NCBI RefSeq assembly: GCF_018070565.1
Contig: NZ_JAGPXL010000012.1
Span: forward strand, 62,001 to 126,000
DNA: 64,000 nt
Reading direction: 5' to 3'
Source of the DNA: Streptomyces sp. B93
GTDB taxonomy: Bacteria; Actinomycetota; Actinomycetes; Streptomycetales; Streptomycetaceae
Of the stretch, positions 47,701 through 56,022 are shown one piece after another (position 1 is the stretch's first letter; each line of letters begins with the position of its first letter). The position numbers and the translations under genes were made by a program. A model generated the notes under the pieces. It was not told where the DNA came from. It ran no database searches and saw only the letters and a list, made by a program, of their open reading frames with translations.

Positions 47701-48548
47701 TCGACGTCGAAGATCTTGTTGTACGAGTACGCCCTGCCGTCGGCCGTGTGCCGCCCGGCGTAGCGCAGTGCCCGTTTGCCGGTGAAGCCCACCCCGGCCT
47801 TCGCGGTCGGGGAGCCGACCGGGCCGCGGTCGGTCCCCGTCAGCATGTCCGGCGGGATCGGGTCGGAGTCACCGCCGGTCGAGAACTGCACATCGGCGAG
47901 CTGGACGATGTTGGACGCCCCGTTGTTGCGGGTGATCTCCAGCCGGAAGTGGCGGAACTCGGCCGGTTCGGCGAGGTCGTAGGTCCTGGTCTGGAACCGC
48001 TCCGAGAAGGTCTCGCCCGTGCGGGTGTCCAGGGTCTGCCAGTCGGTGCCGTCCGCCGAGCCCTTCAGGGTCCAGTCCCTCGGGTCGCGTTCGGCGAAGT
48101 CGTTGGCCGAGGTGAGCGCGTACGTCTCCAGCCGCACCGGCGCGTCCAGGTCGAACTCGACCCAGCCGGTGGGCTGGAAGACCAGCCACTTGGTGCCGGG
48201 CTCCACGTCGACGAGGTTCTCCTTCACCTCCCCGGCCCCGCTGTTCTCGCCGTTCGCCCGGACGTCCGTGACCCGGTCGGTCACATTGCCCGGGATGCCG
48301 TTGCTGAAGCCGCCGTCGACGCCCGAGGCGCGTGGGCTGCCGTCCGGTGCGGTGTCGACGGTGTTCCGCCAGTCGGGCGCCGGCTCGCCAGACTCGAACG
48401 AGGACGCGAACTCCCGGCCCGGCGCCGAGGGTGCCTCGGGCAGGGCGACCGCCGCGCCCGGGGTGCCCACGGCCATGACAAAGGCGGCCGTGCACACGAC
48501 CGCCGTACTCCATCTGGGCCCAACTCTGTGCCGCGTTCCGCGCTGCAT
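44733..48548 (-). CDS. Secreted GH92 alpha-mannosidase with discoidin-like domain
   Basis: A 1271-residue exported enzyme. A Sec signal lies at residues 1-36 (RWSTAVVCTAAFVMAVGTPGAAVA). Residues about 90-235 form an F5/8C (discoidin-like) carbohydrate-binding region. GH92 begins near 405 (LSDYAVTTRGTNSTGGFSRGNN). The diagnostic calcium/catalytic blocks are FWDTYRTTWPAYSFLTPKKA and GDEDNGEQSAWYLFSALGFYP. A second, discoidin-like module lies near the C-terminus (LPVPSGTKAVQYTLTSPADRSKA). It trims alpha-linked mannose from mannans or glycoproteins. A 12-bp LacI-type palindrome lies 24 bp upstream of the start. Confidence 0.93.
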   Translation of the reverse strand: MQRGTRHRVGPRWSTAVVCTAAFVMAVGTPGAAVALPEAPSAPGREFASSFESGEPAPDWRNTVDTAPDGSPRASGVDGGFSNGIPGNVTDRVTDVRANGENSGAGEVKENLVDVEPGTKWLVFQPTGWVEFDLDAPVRLETYALTSANDFAERDPRDWTLKGSADGTDWQTLDTRTGETFSERFQTRTYDLAEPAEFRHFRLEITRNNGASNIVQLADVQFSTGGDSDPIPPDMLTGTDRGPVGSPTAKAGVGFTGKRALRYAGRHTADGRAYSYNKIFDVDVAVGRDTELSYRIFPSMADGDLDYDATNVSVDLVFTDGTSLSGLRATDQHGFPLSPRGQGAAKVLYVNQWNNVVSRIGSVAAGKTVDRVLLAYDSPKGPAKFRGWIDDVSLKPVAPEKPKAHLSDYAVTTRGTNSTGGFSRGNNFPATAVPHGFNFWTPVTNAGTLSWLYDYQRANNADNLPTIQAFSASHEPSPWMGDRQTFQVMPSAASGTPDTARAARALPFRHENETARPYYYGVRFENGVKAEMTPTDHAAMLRFTYPADDASVLFDNVTDQAGLTLDKDSGTFTGYSDVKSGLSTGATRLFVYGVFDKPVTDGASSGVKGHLRFDAGADRTVTLRLATSLISVDQAKDNLRQEIPEGRSFGAVRDAAQRQWDRILGKVEVEGATPDQLTTLYSSLYRLYLYPNSGFEKVDGKDKYASPFSPMPNPDTPTHTGAKIVDGKVYVNNGFWDTYRTTWPAYSFLTPKKAGELVDGFVQQYKDGGWTSRWSSPGYADLMTGTSSDVAFADAYVKGVGFDAKAAYEAAVKNATVVPPSGGVGRKGMTTSPFLGYTSTATHEGLSWALEGYLNDYGIARMGQALYRETGEKRYKEESEYFLDRAQDYVNLFDSEAGFFQGRDAKGDWRVESSKYDPRVWGHDYTETNGWGYAFTAPQDSRGLANLYGGRKALADKLDEYFSTPETASPEFVGSYGGVIHEMTEARDVRMGMYGHSNQVAHHAIYMYDAAGEPWKAQKNVREVLSRLYTGSEIGQGYHGDEDNGEQSAWYLFSALGFYPLVMGSGEYAIGSPLFTKATVHLENGKDLVVRAPKNNARNVYVQGLKVNGRPWTSTSLPHSLLAKGGVLEFDMGPRPSSWGTGDEASPVSITKGNQKPDPRADVLKGAGALFDDTSATEATTTSVDLPVPSGTKAVQYTLTSPADRSKAPTGWKLQASDDGTKWRTLDERSGESFAWDRQLRAFSVNQPGTYTKYRLVLAGEATIAEVELLA

Positions 48549-48572
48549 TCGCCCGTACCTCCCTGCGCTGTG

Positions 48573-48584
48573 GACAACGTTGTC
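48573..48584. promoter_or_regulatory. LacI-type palindrome GACAACGTTGTC
   Basis: A perfect 12-bp palindrome, 24 bp before the GH92 start and 370 bp before ngcE. The central CG and AACGTT core are typical of LacI-family operators. It probably controls the mannosidase gene. Confidence 0.6.
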
Positions 48585-48774
48585 ACCTTAGGTGCGCAAG
48601 GATCAGTAGGGGCTCAAGTGGTGGGCGCTGTCAAGGGTGTTGCTCGGGGCATTGGGGGTCAATGTCATGGATTTTTCCGGCAAGCCACCCACAGGCGGCT
48701 CATATTTCCGCGAGGTCTCAACTCGGAAAAGACCAACGGCCAACCTTGCATTCGATCTTGCTCCGCTGGCGGGA

Positions 48775-48790
48775 AGTGGACTATACCTGT
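48775..48790. promoter_or_regulatory. Degenerate DasR (dre)-like site upstream of ngcE
   Basis: AGTGGACTATACCTGT matches the dre consensus AGTGGTCTAGACCACT at 12 of 16 positions. DasR controls GlcNAc and chitobiose genes in Streptomyces, so a site before ngcEFG is plausible. The mismatches make the call uncertain. Confidence 0.4.
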
Positions 48791-48955
48791 CGGCACTTCG
48801 CACGCACACGGGCACGTCGCAGTACGGCTTCACATGCACGGCGCTTCCTGCACGACTTCCTGCACGGCTTCTCGTAAGACCTGCTTGACCCCACCGCGGT
48901 GCCGGGGAGGATCCGGTTCACCGCCTGAGTCCTGGAAGAAGGCGAGGACTTGAGC

Positions 48956-50416
48956 ATGGGATCCACTTCCGCCGAGAACAACGGTTCCGACCATGTCGGC
49001 GCACCGGGCGTCGGCCGCCGCTCCCTGATCAAGCGGTCCGCGGCCCTTGGCCTGGTCTCCGTACCCGCGATGAGTTTCCTCTCCGCCTGCGCGAGCGGCG
49101 GGGGCGACGACTCCGGTGACGACAACTCCCAGGGAAAGACCTCCGAGGAGAACCCCTTCGGTCTCAAGGAGGGCAGCAAACTCGACGTCGTCATCTTCAA
49201 GGGCGGCTACGGCGACGACTACGCCAAGGCGTGGGAGGCCGACTTCCAGAAGCAGTGGGGCGTCACCTCCAGCCACACCGGCACCCAGGAGATCACCGGC
49301 AAGCTCCAGCCCCGCTTCAACGCGGGCAACCCGCCGGACATCGTGGACAACTCCGGCGCCCAGAAGATCAAGATCGATGTGCTCTACAAGAACGGTCAGC
49401 TCCTCGACCTGGCCGAGGTGCTGGACGCCCCGTCGGTCGACGACCCCTCGAAGAAGGTCCGCGACACCGTCATTCCCGGCACCCTCGACCCGGGCCTCCA
49501 GGAGGGCAAGGTCGTCGCCCTCAACTACATCTACACGGTGTGGGGCCTGTGGTACTCCGGCAAGCTCTTCGCCGACAAGGGCTGGGAGGAGCCGCAGACC
49601 TGGGACGACTTCCTCGCCATCTGCAAGGACGCCAAGTCCGAGGGCATCGGCGGCCTCGCCCACCAGGGCAAGTACCCGTACTACATCAACGTCGCCATCA
49701 TGGACCTGATCGCCAAGAAGGGCGGCCTGGACGCCATGAAGGCGATCGACAACCTCGACCCCAAGGCGTTCGTCGGCTCCGACGCCGCCCTGGCGGCCGT
49801 CGAGGCGATCTACGAGGTCGTGGAGAAGGGCTACTTGATGCCCGGCACCAACGGCCTGACCCACACCGAGTCGCAGACCCGCTGGAACCAGTACAAGGCC
49901 GCCTTCATCACCTCCGGTTCCTGGCTGGAGAACGAGCAGCTGAAGCAGACCCCGGACGACTTCGACATGAAGTTCCTGCCGATGCCGCTGCTGGAGGGCA
50001 GCAGCATGCCCTTCGAGGCGATCCGGGCCGGTTCCGGCGAGCCCTTCATCATCCCGTCCAAGGCCAGGAACCTCCCCGCGGCCAAGGAATTCATGCGGAT
50101 GATGCTCTCCAAGAAGTGGTCGACGCTGTTCGCCAAGGAGGCCAACTCGCTGACCATCCTCCAGGACGGCGTCGACCCGAGCGTGCAGCTGCGGCCCGGC
50201 ACCCAGTCGACGGTCGAGGCGTCCAAGGCGGCCGGTGACAACACCTTCCGCTACCTGTACACCGAGTGGTACAGCGAGATGGACACCGCGATCCAGAACG
50301 CCTCCAACGAACTGATGGCCCAGCGCATCCAGCCCAAGGAATGGCTGAAGCGGGCCCAGACGGCCGTCAACGAGGCCGCGAAGGACCCCTCCGCCAAGAA
50401 CAACCGCCGGGAATAG
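48956..50416 (+). CDS. ngcE: ABC transporter GlcNAc/chitobiose-binding lipoprotein NgcE
   Basis: A 486-residue sugar-binding lipoprotein. The Tat-type leader is RRSLIKRSAALGLVSVPAMSFLSAC, with the lipobox Cys near residue 43. The mature part contains PDIVDNSGAQKIKIDVLYKNGQL and YPYYINVAIMDLIAKKGG, which I associate with NgcE proteins. S. olivaceoviridis NgcE binds GlcNAc and chitobiose, and the S. coelicolor homologue (SCO6005 by memory) binds diacetylchitobiose. The ATG at 48956 has GAGGA 7 bp upstream. The TTG two codons earlier has none. It heads the ngcEFG operon. Confidence 0.85.
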   Translation: MGSTSAENNGSDHVGAPGVGRRSLIKRSAALGLVSVPAMSFLSACASGGGDDSGDDNSQGKTSEENPFGLKEGSKLDVVIFKGGYGDDYAKAWEADFQKQWGVTSSHTGTQEITGKLQPRFNAGNPPDIVDNSGAQKIKIDVLYKNGQLLDLAEVLDAPSVDDPSKKVRDTVIPGTLDPGLQEGKVVALNYIYTVWGLWYSGKLFADKGWEEPQTWDDFLAICKDAKSEGIGGLAHQGKYPYYINVAIMDLIAKKGGLDAMKAIDNLDPKAFVGSDAALAAVEAIYEVVEKGYLMPGTNGLTHTESQTRWNQYKAAFITSGSWLENEQLKQTPDDFDMKFLPMPLLEGSSMPFEAIRAGSGEPFIIPSKARNLPAAKEFMRMMLSKKWSTLFAKEANSLTILQDGVDPSVQLRPGTQSTVEASKAAGDNTFRYLYTEWYSEMDTAIQNASNELMAQRIQPKEWLKRAQTAVNEAAKDPSAKNNRRE

Positions 50417-50474
50417 CGTCAAAAGGGGTGCCAGAGGTCACCGTCCGGAACACCAGGGGCAGGCAGGAACGCCA

Positions 50475-51410
50475 ATGCGCAAAGGGCAGTACCGGTTCGT
50501 CGCGGGGTTTCTCTTCGCCCCTGTGGCGCTTTATCTGATCTTCGTCATCTGGCCGTACCTCCAGACGTTCGGCTATTCGCTGACCGACTGGAAGGGACAG
50601 TCGCAGACCTTCGAGTTCGTCGGCCTGGACAACTACAAGGCACTGTTCCAGGACGACGTCTTCCTGCGGGCCATCTGGCACAACATCCTGTTCCTGGTGT
50701 TCATCCCGGTGATCACCATTCTGTTCGCCCTGTTCTTCGCCTTCATGCTGAACGCGGGCGGACGCGGCCGGGCCGGCGGCGTCTCCGGAGTCGCCGGTTC
50801 CCGGTTCTACAAGGTCGTCTACTTCTTCCCGCAGGTACTGTCGCTCGCCATTCTCGCGGTGCTCTTCGAGGCGGTGTACCGAAGTGACGGCGGCGGCATG
50901 CTCAACGGCCTCCTCATCAAGACCGGCCTGGTCGACGCCGACCGGCCGGTGGAATGGCTCAACGAACCCGACCTCGTCCTGTGGCTGCTGATCGCGGTCG
51001 TCGTCTGGCACGGCGTCGGCTTCTACCTGGTGCTGTTCTCCGCCGCGATGCAGTCCATCCCCAGGGACGTCTACGAGGCCGCGCTCATCGACGGCGCGGG
51101 CCGCGCCCAGTCGTTCTTCCGCATCACCCTGCCGCTGCTGTGGGACTCGGTGCAGACCGCCTGGGTCTACCTCGGCATCGCCGCGATGGACATGTTCATC
51201 CTGGTCTCCACCATGACCGTGCCCCGGGGCGAGTTCGGCGGCGGCCCCGACCACCACAGCGAGGTCATGGCGACCGTCCTGATGCGCAACTTCCTCATCT
51301 ACGGCAAGAGCGGCTACGCCTGCGCCATGGGCGTGGTCATGCTGCTGCTGACCCTGATCCTGTCCGTCGTGATGCTGCGCGCCACCCGCCGCGAGCGCGT
51401 CGAGTTCTGA
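50475..51410 (+). CDS. ngcF: ABC transporter permease NgcF
   Basis: A 311-residue CUT1 permease with six helices. The EAA loop is VYEAALIDGAGRAQSFFRITLPLLW near residue 205. It follows ngcE by 58 bp and precedes ngcG by 16 bp. The gene starts with ATG (MRKGQYRFVAGFLFAPVALYL) after GGCAGGAACG. With NgcG it forms the channel for GlcNAc/chitobiose. As with other Streptomyces CUT1 systems no ATPase is encoded, so MsiK presumably supplies it. Confidence 0.86.
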   Translation: MRKGQYRFVAGFLFAPVALYLIFVIWPYLQTFGYSLTDWKGQSQTFEFVGLDNYKALFQDDVFLRAIWHNILFLVFIPVITILFALFFAFMLNAGGRGRAGGVSGVAGSRFYKVVYFFPQVLSLAILAVLFEAVYRSDGGGMLNGLLIKTGLVDADRPVEWLNEPDLVLWLLIAVVVWHGVGFYLVLFSAAMQSIPRDVYEAALIDGAGRAQSFFRITLPLLWDSVQTAWVYLGIAAMDMFILVSTMTVPRGEFGGGPDHHSEVMATVLMRNFLIYGKSGYACAMGVVMLLLTLILSVVMLRATRRERVEF

Positions 51411-51426
51411 GGCGGGGGAGACCACC

Positions 51427-52350
51427 ATGAGCGCACCCATCAAGGAGCCCGCTGCCGCCCCCGTCCGGCGGACCGAGGACAGCCCGGCCCTCCGGCCGGG
51501 CGACCGGCGCGGCGAGGGCGTCGTCCTGAACGTCTTCTCGCACGGCTTCCTCGCCCTGTGGGCCCTGCTGATCGTCCTGCCGCTGCTGTGGCTGGTGCTC
51601 AGCTCCTTCAAGACCGACGCCCAGATCGGCGGCTCGGCCTTCGGCTGGCCGCAGCACTGGGACCTCGACGTGTTCTCCCGCGCCTGGGAGAAGGGCATCG
51701 GGGACTACTTCCTCAACACCGTCATCGTGCTGGCCTTCTCGGTGCCGCTGACGATGCTGTTCGGCTCGATGGCGGCGTACGTGCTCGCCCGCTACGAGTT
51801 CTGGGGCAACCGGCTGCTGTACTACTTCTTCGTCGCGGGCGCGATGTTCCCGGTCTTCCTCGCCCTGGTGCCGCTGTTCTTCATGGTCCGGCGGCTGGAC
51901 ATGCTCAACACCTACCAGGGCCTGATCCTGGTGTACGTCGCCTACTCCATGCCGTTCACGGTCTTCTTCATGCACGCCTTCTTCCGGACCCTGCCGACGG
52001 CGGTCTTCGAGGCGTCGATCCTGGACGGGGCCTCGCACTCGCGGACCTTCTTCCAGGTGATGCTGCCGATGGCCAAGCCGGGTCTGATCAGCGTGGGGAT
52101 CTTCAACACGCTGGGCCAGTGGAACCAGTTCATCCTGCCGACGGTCCTCATGCAGCCGCAGAGCGGCGACGACCCCGAGCGCTACGTCCTCACCCAGGGC
52201 CTGATCCAGCTCCAGCAGCAACAGGGGTACGCCTCCGATCTGCCCGCCCTGTTCGCGGGCGTCACGATCGCGATGGTCCCGATGCTGGTGGTCTACCTCT
52301 CCTTCCAGCGTCAGGTGCAGGCCGGACTGACCTCGGCCACGCTGAAGTGA
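51427..52350 (+). CDS. ngcG: ABC transporter permease NgcG
   Basis: A 307-residue second permease. The N-terminal 35 residues are a cytoplasmic Pro/Arg-rich tail. Six helices follow. The EAA loop is VFEASILDGASHSRTFFQVMLPMAK near residue 215. The ATG has GGGGGAGACC upstream. It ends the ngc operon. The ROK regulator begins 221 bp later. No strong terminator hairpin is evident. Confidence 0.86.
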   Translation: MSAPIKEPAAAPVRRTEDSPALRPGDRRGEGVVLNVFSHGFLALWALLIVLPLLWLVLSSFKTDAQIGGSAFGWPQHWDLDVFSRAWEKGIGDYFLNTVIVLAFSVPLTMLFGSMAAYVLARYEFWGNRLLYYFFVAGAMFPVFLALVPLFFMVRRLDMLNTYQGLILVYVAYSMPFTVFFMHAFFRTLPTAVFEASILDGASHSRTFFQVMLPMAKPGLISVGIFNTLGQWNQFILPTVLMQPQSGDDPERYVLTQGLIQLQQQQGYASDLPALFAGVTIAMVPMLVVYLSFQRQVQAGLTSATLK

Positions 52351-52571
52351 CCCGGCCGACCTCCGGCCCTGGAGACAAGGCCCGGTAGCCCTCCGCAGTT
52401 CTCCGTGCGCACGCCGTTCCCGCCCCTGGTGACGGCGTGCGCAGGTCTGTGCACGCTCACGGAAACTGTTCAACCTCTTGACGGGCGGCACCCCGAACGG
52501 CTCAGCTTAGAGTTCACTAGTTGGACATGGACGGGGCCTCATCGAAGCGGTCCCGCGCGCAGGAGGTCGTC

Positions 52572-53783
52572 GTGGAGACTCCGGGGTCGCAGTCGTCGCT
52601 GCACCGAGCCAACCTGGAGCGTGTCGTACGAGCCGTGCGGCTGGCCGGATCGCTCACCCAGGCGGAGATCGCGAGGACGACGGGCCTGTCGGCAGCCACC
52701 GTCTCCAACATCGTCCGGGAGTTGAAGGAAGGCGGAACCGTCGAGGTCACGCCCACTTCGGCGGGCGGACGCCGGGCCCGGAGCGTCTCCCTGAGCGGGG
52801 ACGCCGGGATCGTCGTCGGCGTCGACTTCGGCCACACCCATTTGCGCGTCGCGGTCGGGAACCTCGCCCACCAGGTGCTGGCCGAGGAGTCCGAGCCGCT
52901 GGACGTGGACGCCTCCGCCTCGCAAGGGCTCGACCGGGCGGAACAGCTGGTCAACCGGCTGATCGCGGCGACCGGAGTGGACCGCTCCAAGGTCGCGGGC
53001 GTGGGCCTCGGCGTACCCGGCCCGATCGACGTGGAGTCCGGCACCCTGGGCTCGACCGCCATCCTGCCCGGCTGGGGCGGCACCAAGCCCGCCGAGGAGC
53101 TGCGGGAGCGGCTCGGGGTGCCGGTGCACGTGGACAACGACGCCAACCTCGGCGCGCTCGGCGAGCTGGTCTGGGGCAGCGGCAAGGGTGTGCGCGACCT
53201 GGCGTACATCAAGGTCGCGAGCGGTGTCGGCGCGGGCCTGGTGATCGATGGGAAGATCTACCGGGGGCCCGGCGGCACCGCTGGAGAAATCGGTCATATT
53301 ACACTCGATGAGTCCGGTCCCGTCTGCCGGTGCGGAAACCGGGGCTGCCTGGAGACCTTCGCGGCCGCGCGCTATGTGCTGCCGCTCCTCCAGTCCAGTC
53401 ACGGCACCGATCTGACGGTGGAAGGCGTGGTGCGGCTGGCGCGGGACGGGGACCCGGGCTGCCGTCGGGTGATCGCCGACGTCGGCCGCCACATCGGCAG
53501 TGGAGTCGCCAACCTGTGCAATCTTCTGAACCCGAGCAGGGTGGTCCTCGGCGGTGATCTCGCGGAGGCCGGTGAGCTGGTGCTCGGGCCGATCAGGGAG
53601 TCCGTCGGCCGCTACGCCATTCCCAGCGCGGCGCGCCAACTGTCCGTTCTCCCGGGGGCTCTTGGTGGCCGTGCGGAGGTGCTCGGGGCACTCGCCCTGG
53701 CCCTCAGTGAGATGGGTGATTCGACCCTTCTGGATGGAAGTGTGGGGGGCGCCCTGCACTCCGCCACACCTGCCTTCACTTAG
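52572..53783 (+). CDS. rok7B7: ROK-family transcriptional regulator (Rok7B7-like)
   Basis: A 403-residue repressor/activator. Residues about 10-70 form a winged helix (LTQAEIARTTGLSAATVSNIVREL). The rest is a ROK sugar-kinase-like domain with the zinc motif in GHITLDESGPVCRCGNRGCLETFAA and the glucokinase-like GVPGPIDVESG and VDNDANLGALGE. GTG at 52572 is chosen because AGGAGG stands 5 bp before it. TTG/ATG at 52521/52527 are unsupported. By position (between ngcEFG and xylFGH) it matches S. coelicolor Rok7B7, reported to control xylFGH and to affect antibiotic production and development. It is separated from xylF by 121 bp. Confidence 0.9.
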   Translation: METPGSQSSLHRANLERVVRAVRLAGSLTQAEIARTTGLSAATVSNIVRELKEGGTVEVTPTSAGGRRARSVSLSGDAGIVVGVDFGHTHLRVAVGNLAHQVLAEESEPLDVDASASQGLDRAEQLVNRLIAATGVDRSKVAGVGLGVPGPIDVESGTLGSTAILPGWGGTKPAEELRERLGVPVHVDNDANLGALGELVWGSGKGVRDLAYIKVASGVGAGLVIDGKIYRGPGGTAGEIGHITLDESGPVCRCGNRGCLETFAAARYVLPLLQSSHGTDLTVEGVVRLARDGDPGCRRVIADVGRHIGSGVANLCNLLNPSRVVLGGDLAEAGELVLGPIRESVGRYAIPSAARQLSVLPGALGGRAEVLGALALALSEMGDSTLLDGSVGGALHSATPAFT

Positions 53784-53904
53784 AGAACGGATGGCACCGT
53801 TGCCAACCCGTTAAGGATTTACTTCTTGACGTCGCACGTGTGGCCGAGTTGACTTCCAGCCACCTCGGCCGCAACGACGCGGCCTCGTCAGGGAGGTTTC
53901 TGAA

Positions 53905-55020
53905 GTGAACACGCGTATGCGTCGTGCTGCCGTTGCCATCGCCGCCGGTGCGATGGCCGTCTCGCTCGCTGCCTGTGGCAGCGCTGAGGAAGCGGACGGT
54001 GGCAGCAGCGACTCCACCAAGTCCGCCGCCAAGGGCGACAACATCAAGGTGGGGCTGCTCCTGCCGGAGAACAAGACGGCGCGCTACGAGAAGTTCGACC
54101 GGCCCTTGATCGAGAAGAAGATCAAGGAGCTGACGAACAACAAGGCGGAGATCCAGTACAACAACGCCCGCCAGGACGCCAACCTCCAGGCCCAGCAGGT
54201 CGACACGATGATCACCAACAAGGTGGACGTGCTGATCCTGGACGCCGTGGACGCCAAGGCGATCAAGAACTCCGTGCAGAAGGCCGTCGACGCCGGCATC
54301 AAGGTCGTCGCCTACGACCGCCTCGCCGAGGGCCCGATCAGCGCCTACACGTCCTTCGACAACGTGCAGGTCGGCAAGGTGCAGGGCGAGGCCCTGCTGG
54401 AGGCGCTGGGCGACAAGGCCGACGACGGCCAGATCGTCATGATGAACGGCTCCATCACCGACCCGAACGCCGCCATGTTCAAGGAGGGCGCGCACTCCGC
54501 CCTGGACGGCAAGGTGAAGGTCGGCAAGGAGTACGACACCAAGGAGTGGTCGCCGGACAACGCCAACGCCAACATGGAGGCGGCGATCTCGGCGATCGGC
54601 AAGGACAAGATCGTCGGCGTCTACTCCGCCAACGACGGCATGGCGGGCGGCATCATCACCGCCCTGAAGGCCGCCGGCATCGCCGACATCCCGGTCACCG
54701 GCCAGGACGCCGAACTCGCCGCCGTGCAGCGCATCGTCGCCGGTGAGCAGTTCATGAGCGTCTACAAGCCGTACGCCCCCGAGGCCGACGCCGCCGCCGA
54801 GATGGCCGTCGCCCTGGCCAAGGGCGAGGACCTCAGCTCCATCGCCAAGGACTCGGTCGACAGCGACAGCGCCAAGGCCGTCCCGTCCGTCCTGGTCGAC
54901 GTCACCTCGCTGACCCAGGACAACATCAACGACACCGTCATCAAGGACGGCGTCTACACCGCTGACGAGATCTGCACGGGCAAGTACAAGGCCGCCTGCG
55001 ACAAGCTCGGCATCAAGTAA
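53905..55020 (+). CDS. xylF: Xylose ABC transporter binding lipoprotein XylF
   Basis: A 371-residue periplasmic-binding-protein-like lipoprotein with the lipobox LAACGS (Cys near residue 24). The type I sugar-binding fold is indicated by KVGLLLPENKTARYEKFDRPLI, NARQDANLQAQQVDTMI, VVAYDRLAEGP and SVYSANDGMAGGIITAL, as in XylF/RbsB. The ATG has GGGAGGTT upstream. It is in the same orientation as the ROK gene but has its own leader. It delivers xylose to XylGH. Confidence 0.92.
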   Translation: MNTRMRRAAVAIAAGAMAVSLAACGSAEEADGGSSDSTKSAAKGDNIKVGLLLPENKTARYEKFDRPLIEKKIKELTNNKAEIQYNNARQDANLQAQQVDTMITNKVDVLILDAVDAKAIKNSVQKAVDAGIKVVAYDRLAEGPISAYTSFDNVQVGKVQGEALLEALGDKADDGQIVMMNGSITDPNAAMFKEGAHSALDGKVKVGKEYDTKEWSPDNANANMEAAISAIGKDKIVGVYSANDGMAGGIITALKAAGIADIPVTGQDAELAAVQRIVAGEQFMSVYKPYAPEADAAAEMAVALAKGEDLSSIAKDSVDSDSAKAVPSVLVDVTSLTQDNINDTVIKDGVYTADEICTGKYKAACDKLGIK

Positions 55021-55049
55021 CACCCCCGGTCGCCGCACGTCCCGAGCCG

Positions 55050-55174
55050 GTACGGGAGTCGACACACGACTCCCGTACAGGGCCACGCAATGAGCCCCGG
55101 GACCCCTGCCGCGCCATAGGCTCCTTCCGGCGCCCCGCGTCACACAGCCCCGCAAGCTACTGCGGGGCGCCGGA
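55050..55174 (+). promoter_or_regulatory. Hairpin cluster between xylF and xylG
   Basis: Hairpin A: a 12-bp perfect stem (55050-55061 with 55067-55078). Hairpin B: a 13-bp stem of 55126-55138 with 55162-55174. Inside B's loop, CCCCGC (55148-55153) can pair instead with GCGGGG (55162-55167). The right arm thus has two alternative partners. Such a spacer would reduce downstream xylGH expression relative to xylF or stabilise xylF mRNA. Confidence 0.55.
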
Positions 55175-55239
55175 CGGAACATCCCCCCAATCTTCTGCAC
55201 AACCTCCCGCCGGGTCAGGCGGCGAAGGAGATGGTTCAC

Positions 55240-56022
55240 GTGTCCGCTACGCCCGTGCTGGCGTTGCGCGGGGTCTCCAAGCGGTTCGGTGCCGTCCAGG
55301 CGCTCACCGACGTAGAGCTTGAGGTCCACGCCGGTGAAGTGGTCGCCCTGGTGGGCGACAACGGCGCCGGAAAGTCCACGCTGGTCAAGACGATCGCCGG
55401 CGTGCACCCCATCGATGAGGGCGTCATCGAATGGGACGGCAAGGCCGTCTCGATCAACAAGCCGCACGACGCCCAGGCCCTGGGCATCGCGACCGTCTAC
55501 CAGGACCTCGCGCTGTGCGACAACATCGACGTCGTCGGCAACCTCTTCCTCGGCCGTGAGCTGAAGAAGTTCGGCGTCCTCGACGAGATCGAGATGGAGC
55601 GCCGCGCCCGCGAGCTGCTCCAGACGCTGTCGATCCGCATCCCCAGCGTGCGCATCCCGATCGCCTCGCTCTCCGGCGGTCAGCGCCAGACCGTGGCCAT
55701 CGCCCGCTCCATGCTCGGCGAGCCCAAGCTGGTGATCCTCGACGAGCCCACCGCCGCCCTCGGCGTCGAGCAGACCGCCCAGGTCCTCGACCTGGTCGAG
55801 CGGCTGCGCGAGCGCGATCACGCGGTCATCCTCATCAGCCACAACATGGCCGATGTGAAGGCCGTCGCGGACAAGGTGGCCGTGCTGCGCCTCGGCCGCA
55901 ACAACGGCGTCTTCGAGGTCAAGACGACCTCCCAGGAGGAGATCATCTCCGCCATCACCGGCGCCACCGACAACGCCGTGACCCGCCGTGCGGCGCGCAC
56001 GACCGGGGAGGTTTCCAAGTGA
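55240..56022 (+). CDS. xylG: Xylose ABC transporter ATP-binding protein XylG
   Basis: A 260-residue single-ATPase-domain protein. Walker A is GDNGAGKST. The Q-loop is VYQDLALCDN, the signature LSGGQRQTVAIAR, Walker B LVILDEPTAALGV, and the H-loop ILISHNM. It is about half the length of E. coli XylG (two ATPase modules), as in other actinobacterial CUT2 systems. GTG at 55240 is preferred since AAGGAG lies 9 bp before it but abuts the ATG at 55231. The stop overlaps the xylH start (GTGA). Confidence 0.92.
   Translation: MSATPVLALRGVSKRFGAVQALTDVELEVHAGEVVALVGDNGAGKSTLVKTIAGVHPIDEGVIEWDGKAVSINKPHDAQALGIATVYQDLALCDNIDVVGNLFLGRELKKFGVLDEIEMERRARELLQTLSIRIPSVRIPIASLSGGQRQTVAIARSMLGEPKLVILDEPTAALGVEQTAQVLDLVERLRERDHAVILISHNMADVKAVADKVAVLRLGRNNGVFEVKTTSQEEIISAITGATDNAVTRRAARTTGEVSK

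Larger units (their letters stand above)
48549..48955. other. Divergent GH92/ngcE regulatory region
   Basis: A 407-bp gene-free stretch between two divergent genes. It contains the palindrome at 48573, a degenerate DasR-like site at 48775 and a TTGACC-N17-AGGATC promoter-like element (48885-48913) for ngcE. Composition is noticeably lower in GC than the genes, with several A/T-rich tracts. Confidence 0.5.

Noticed and set aside
46392..48953. 853-residue plus-strand frame opposite the GH92 gene
   Set aside because: Shadow of a secreted mannosidase with clear signal peptide and GH92 motifs.
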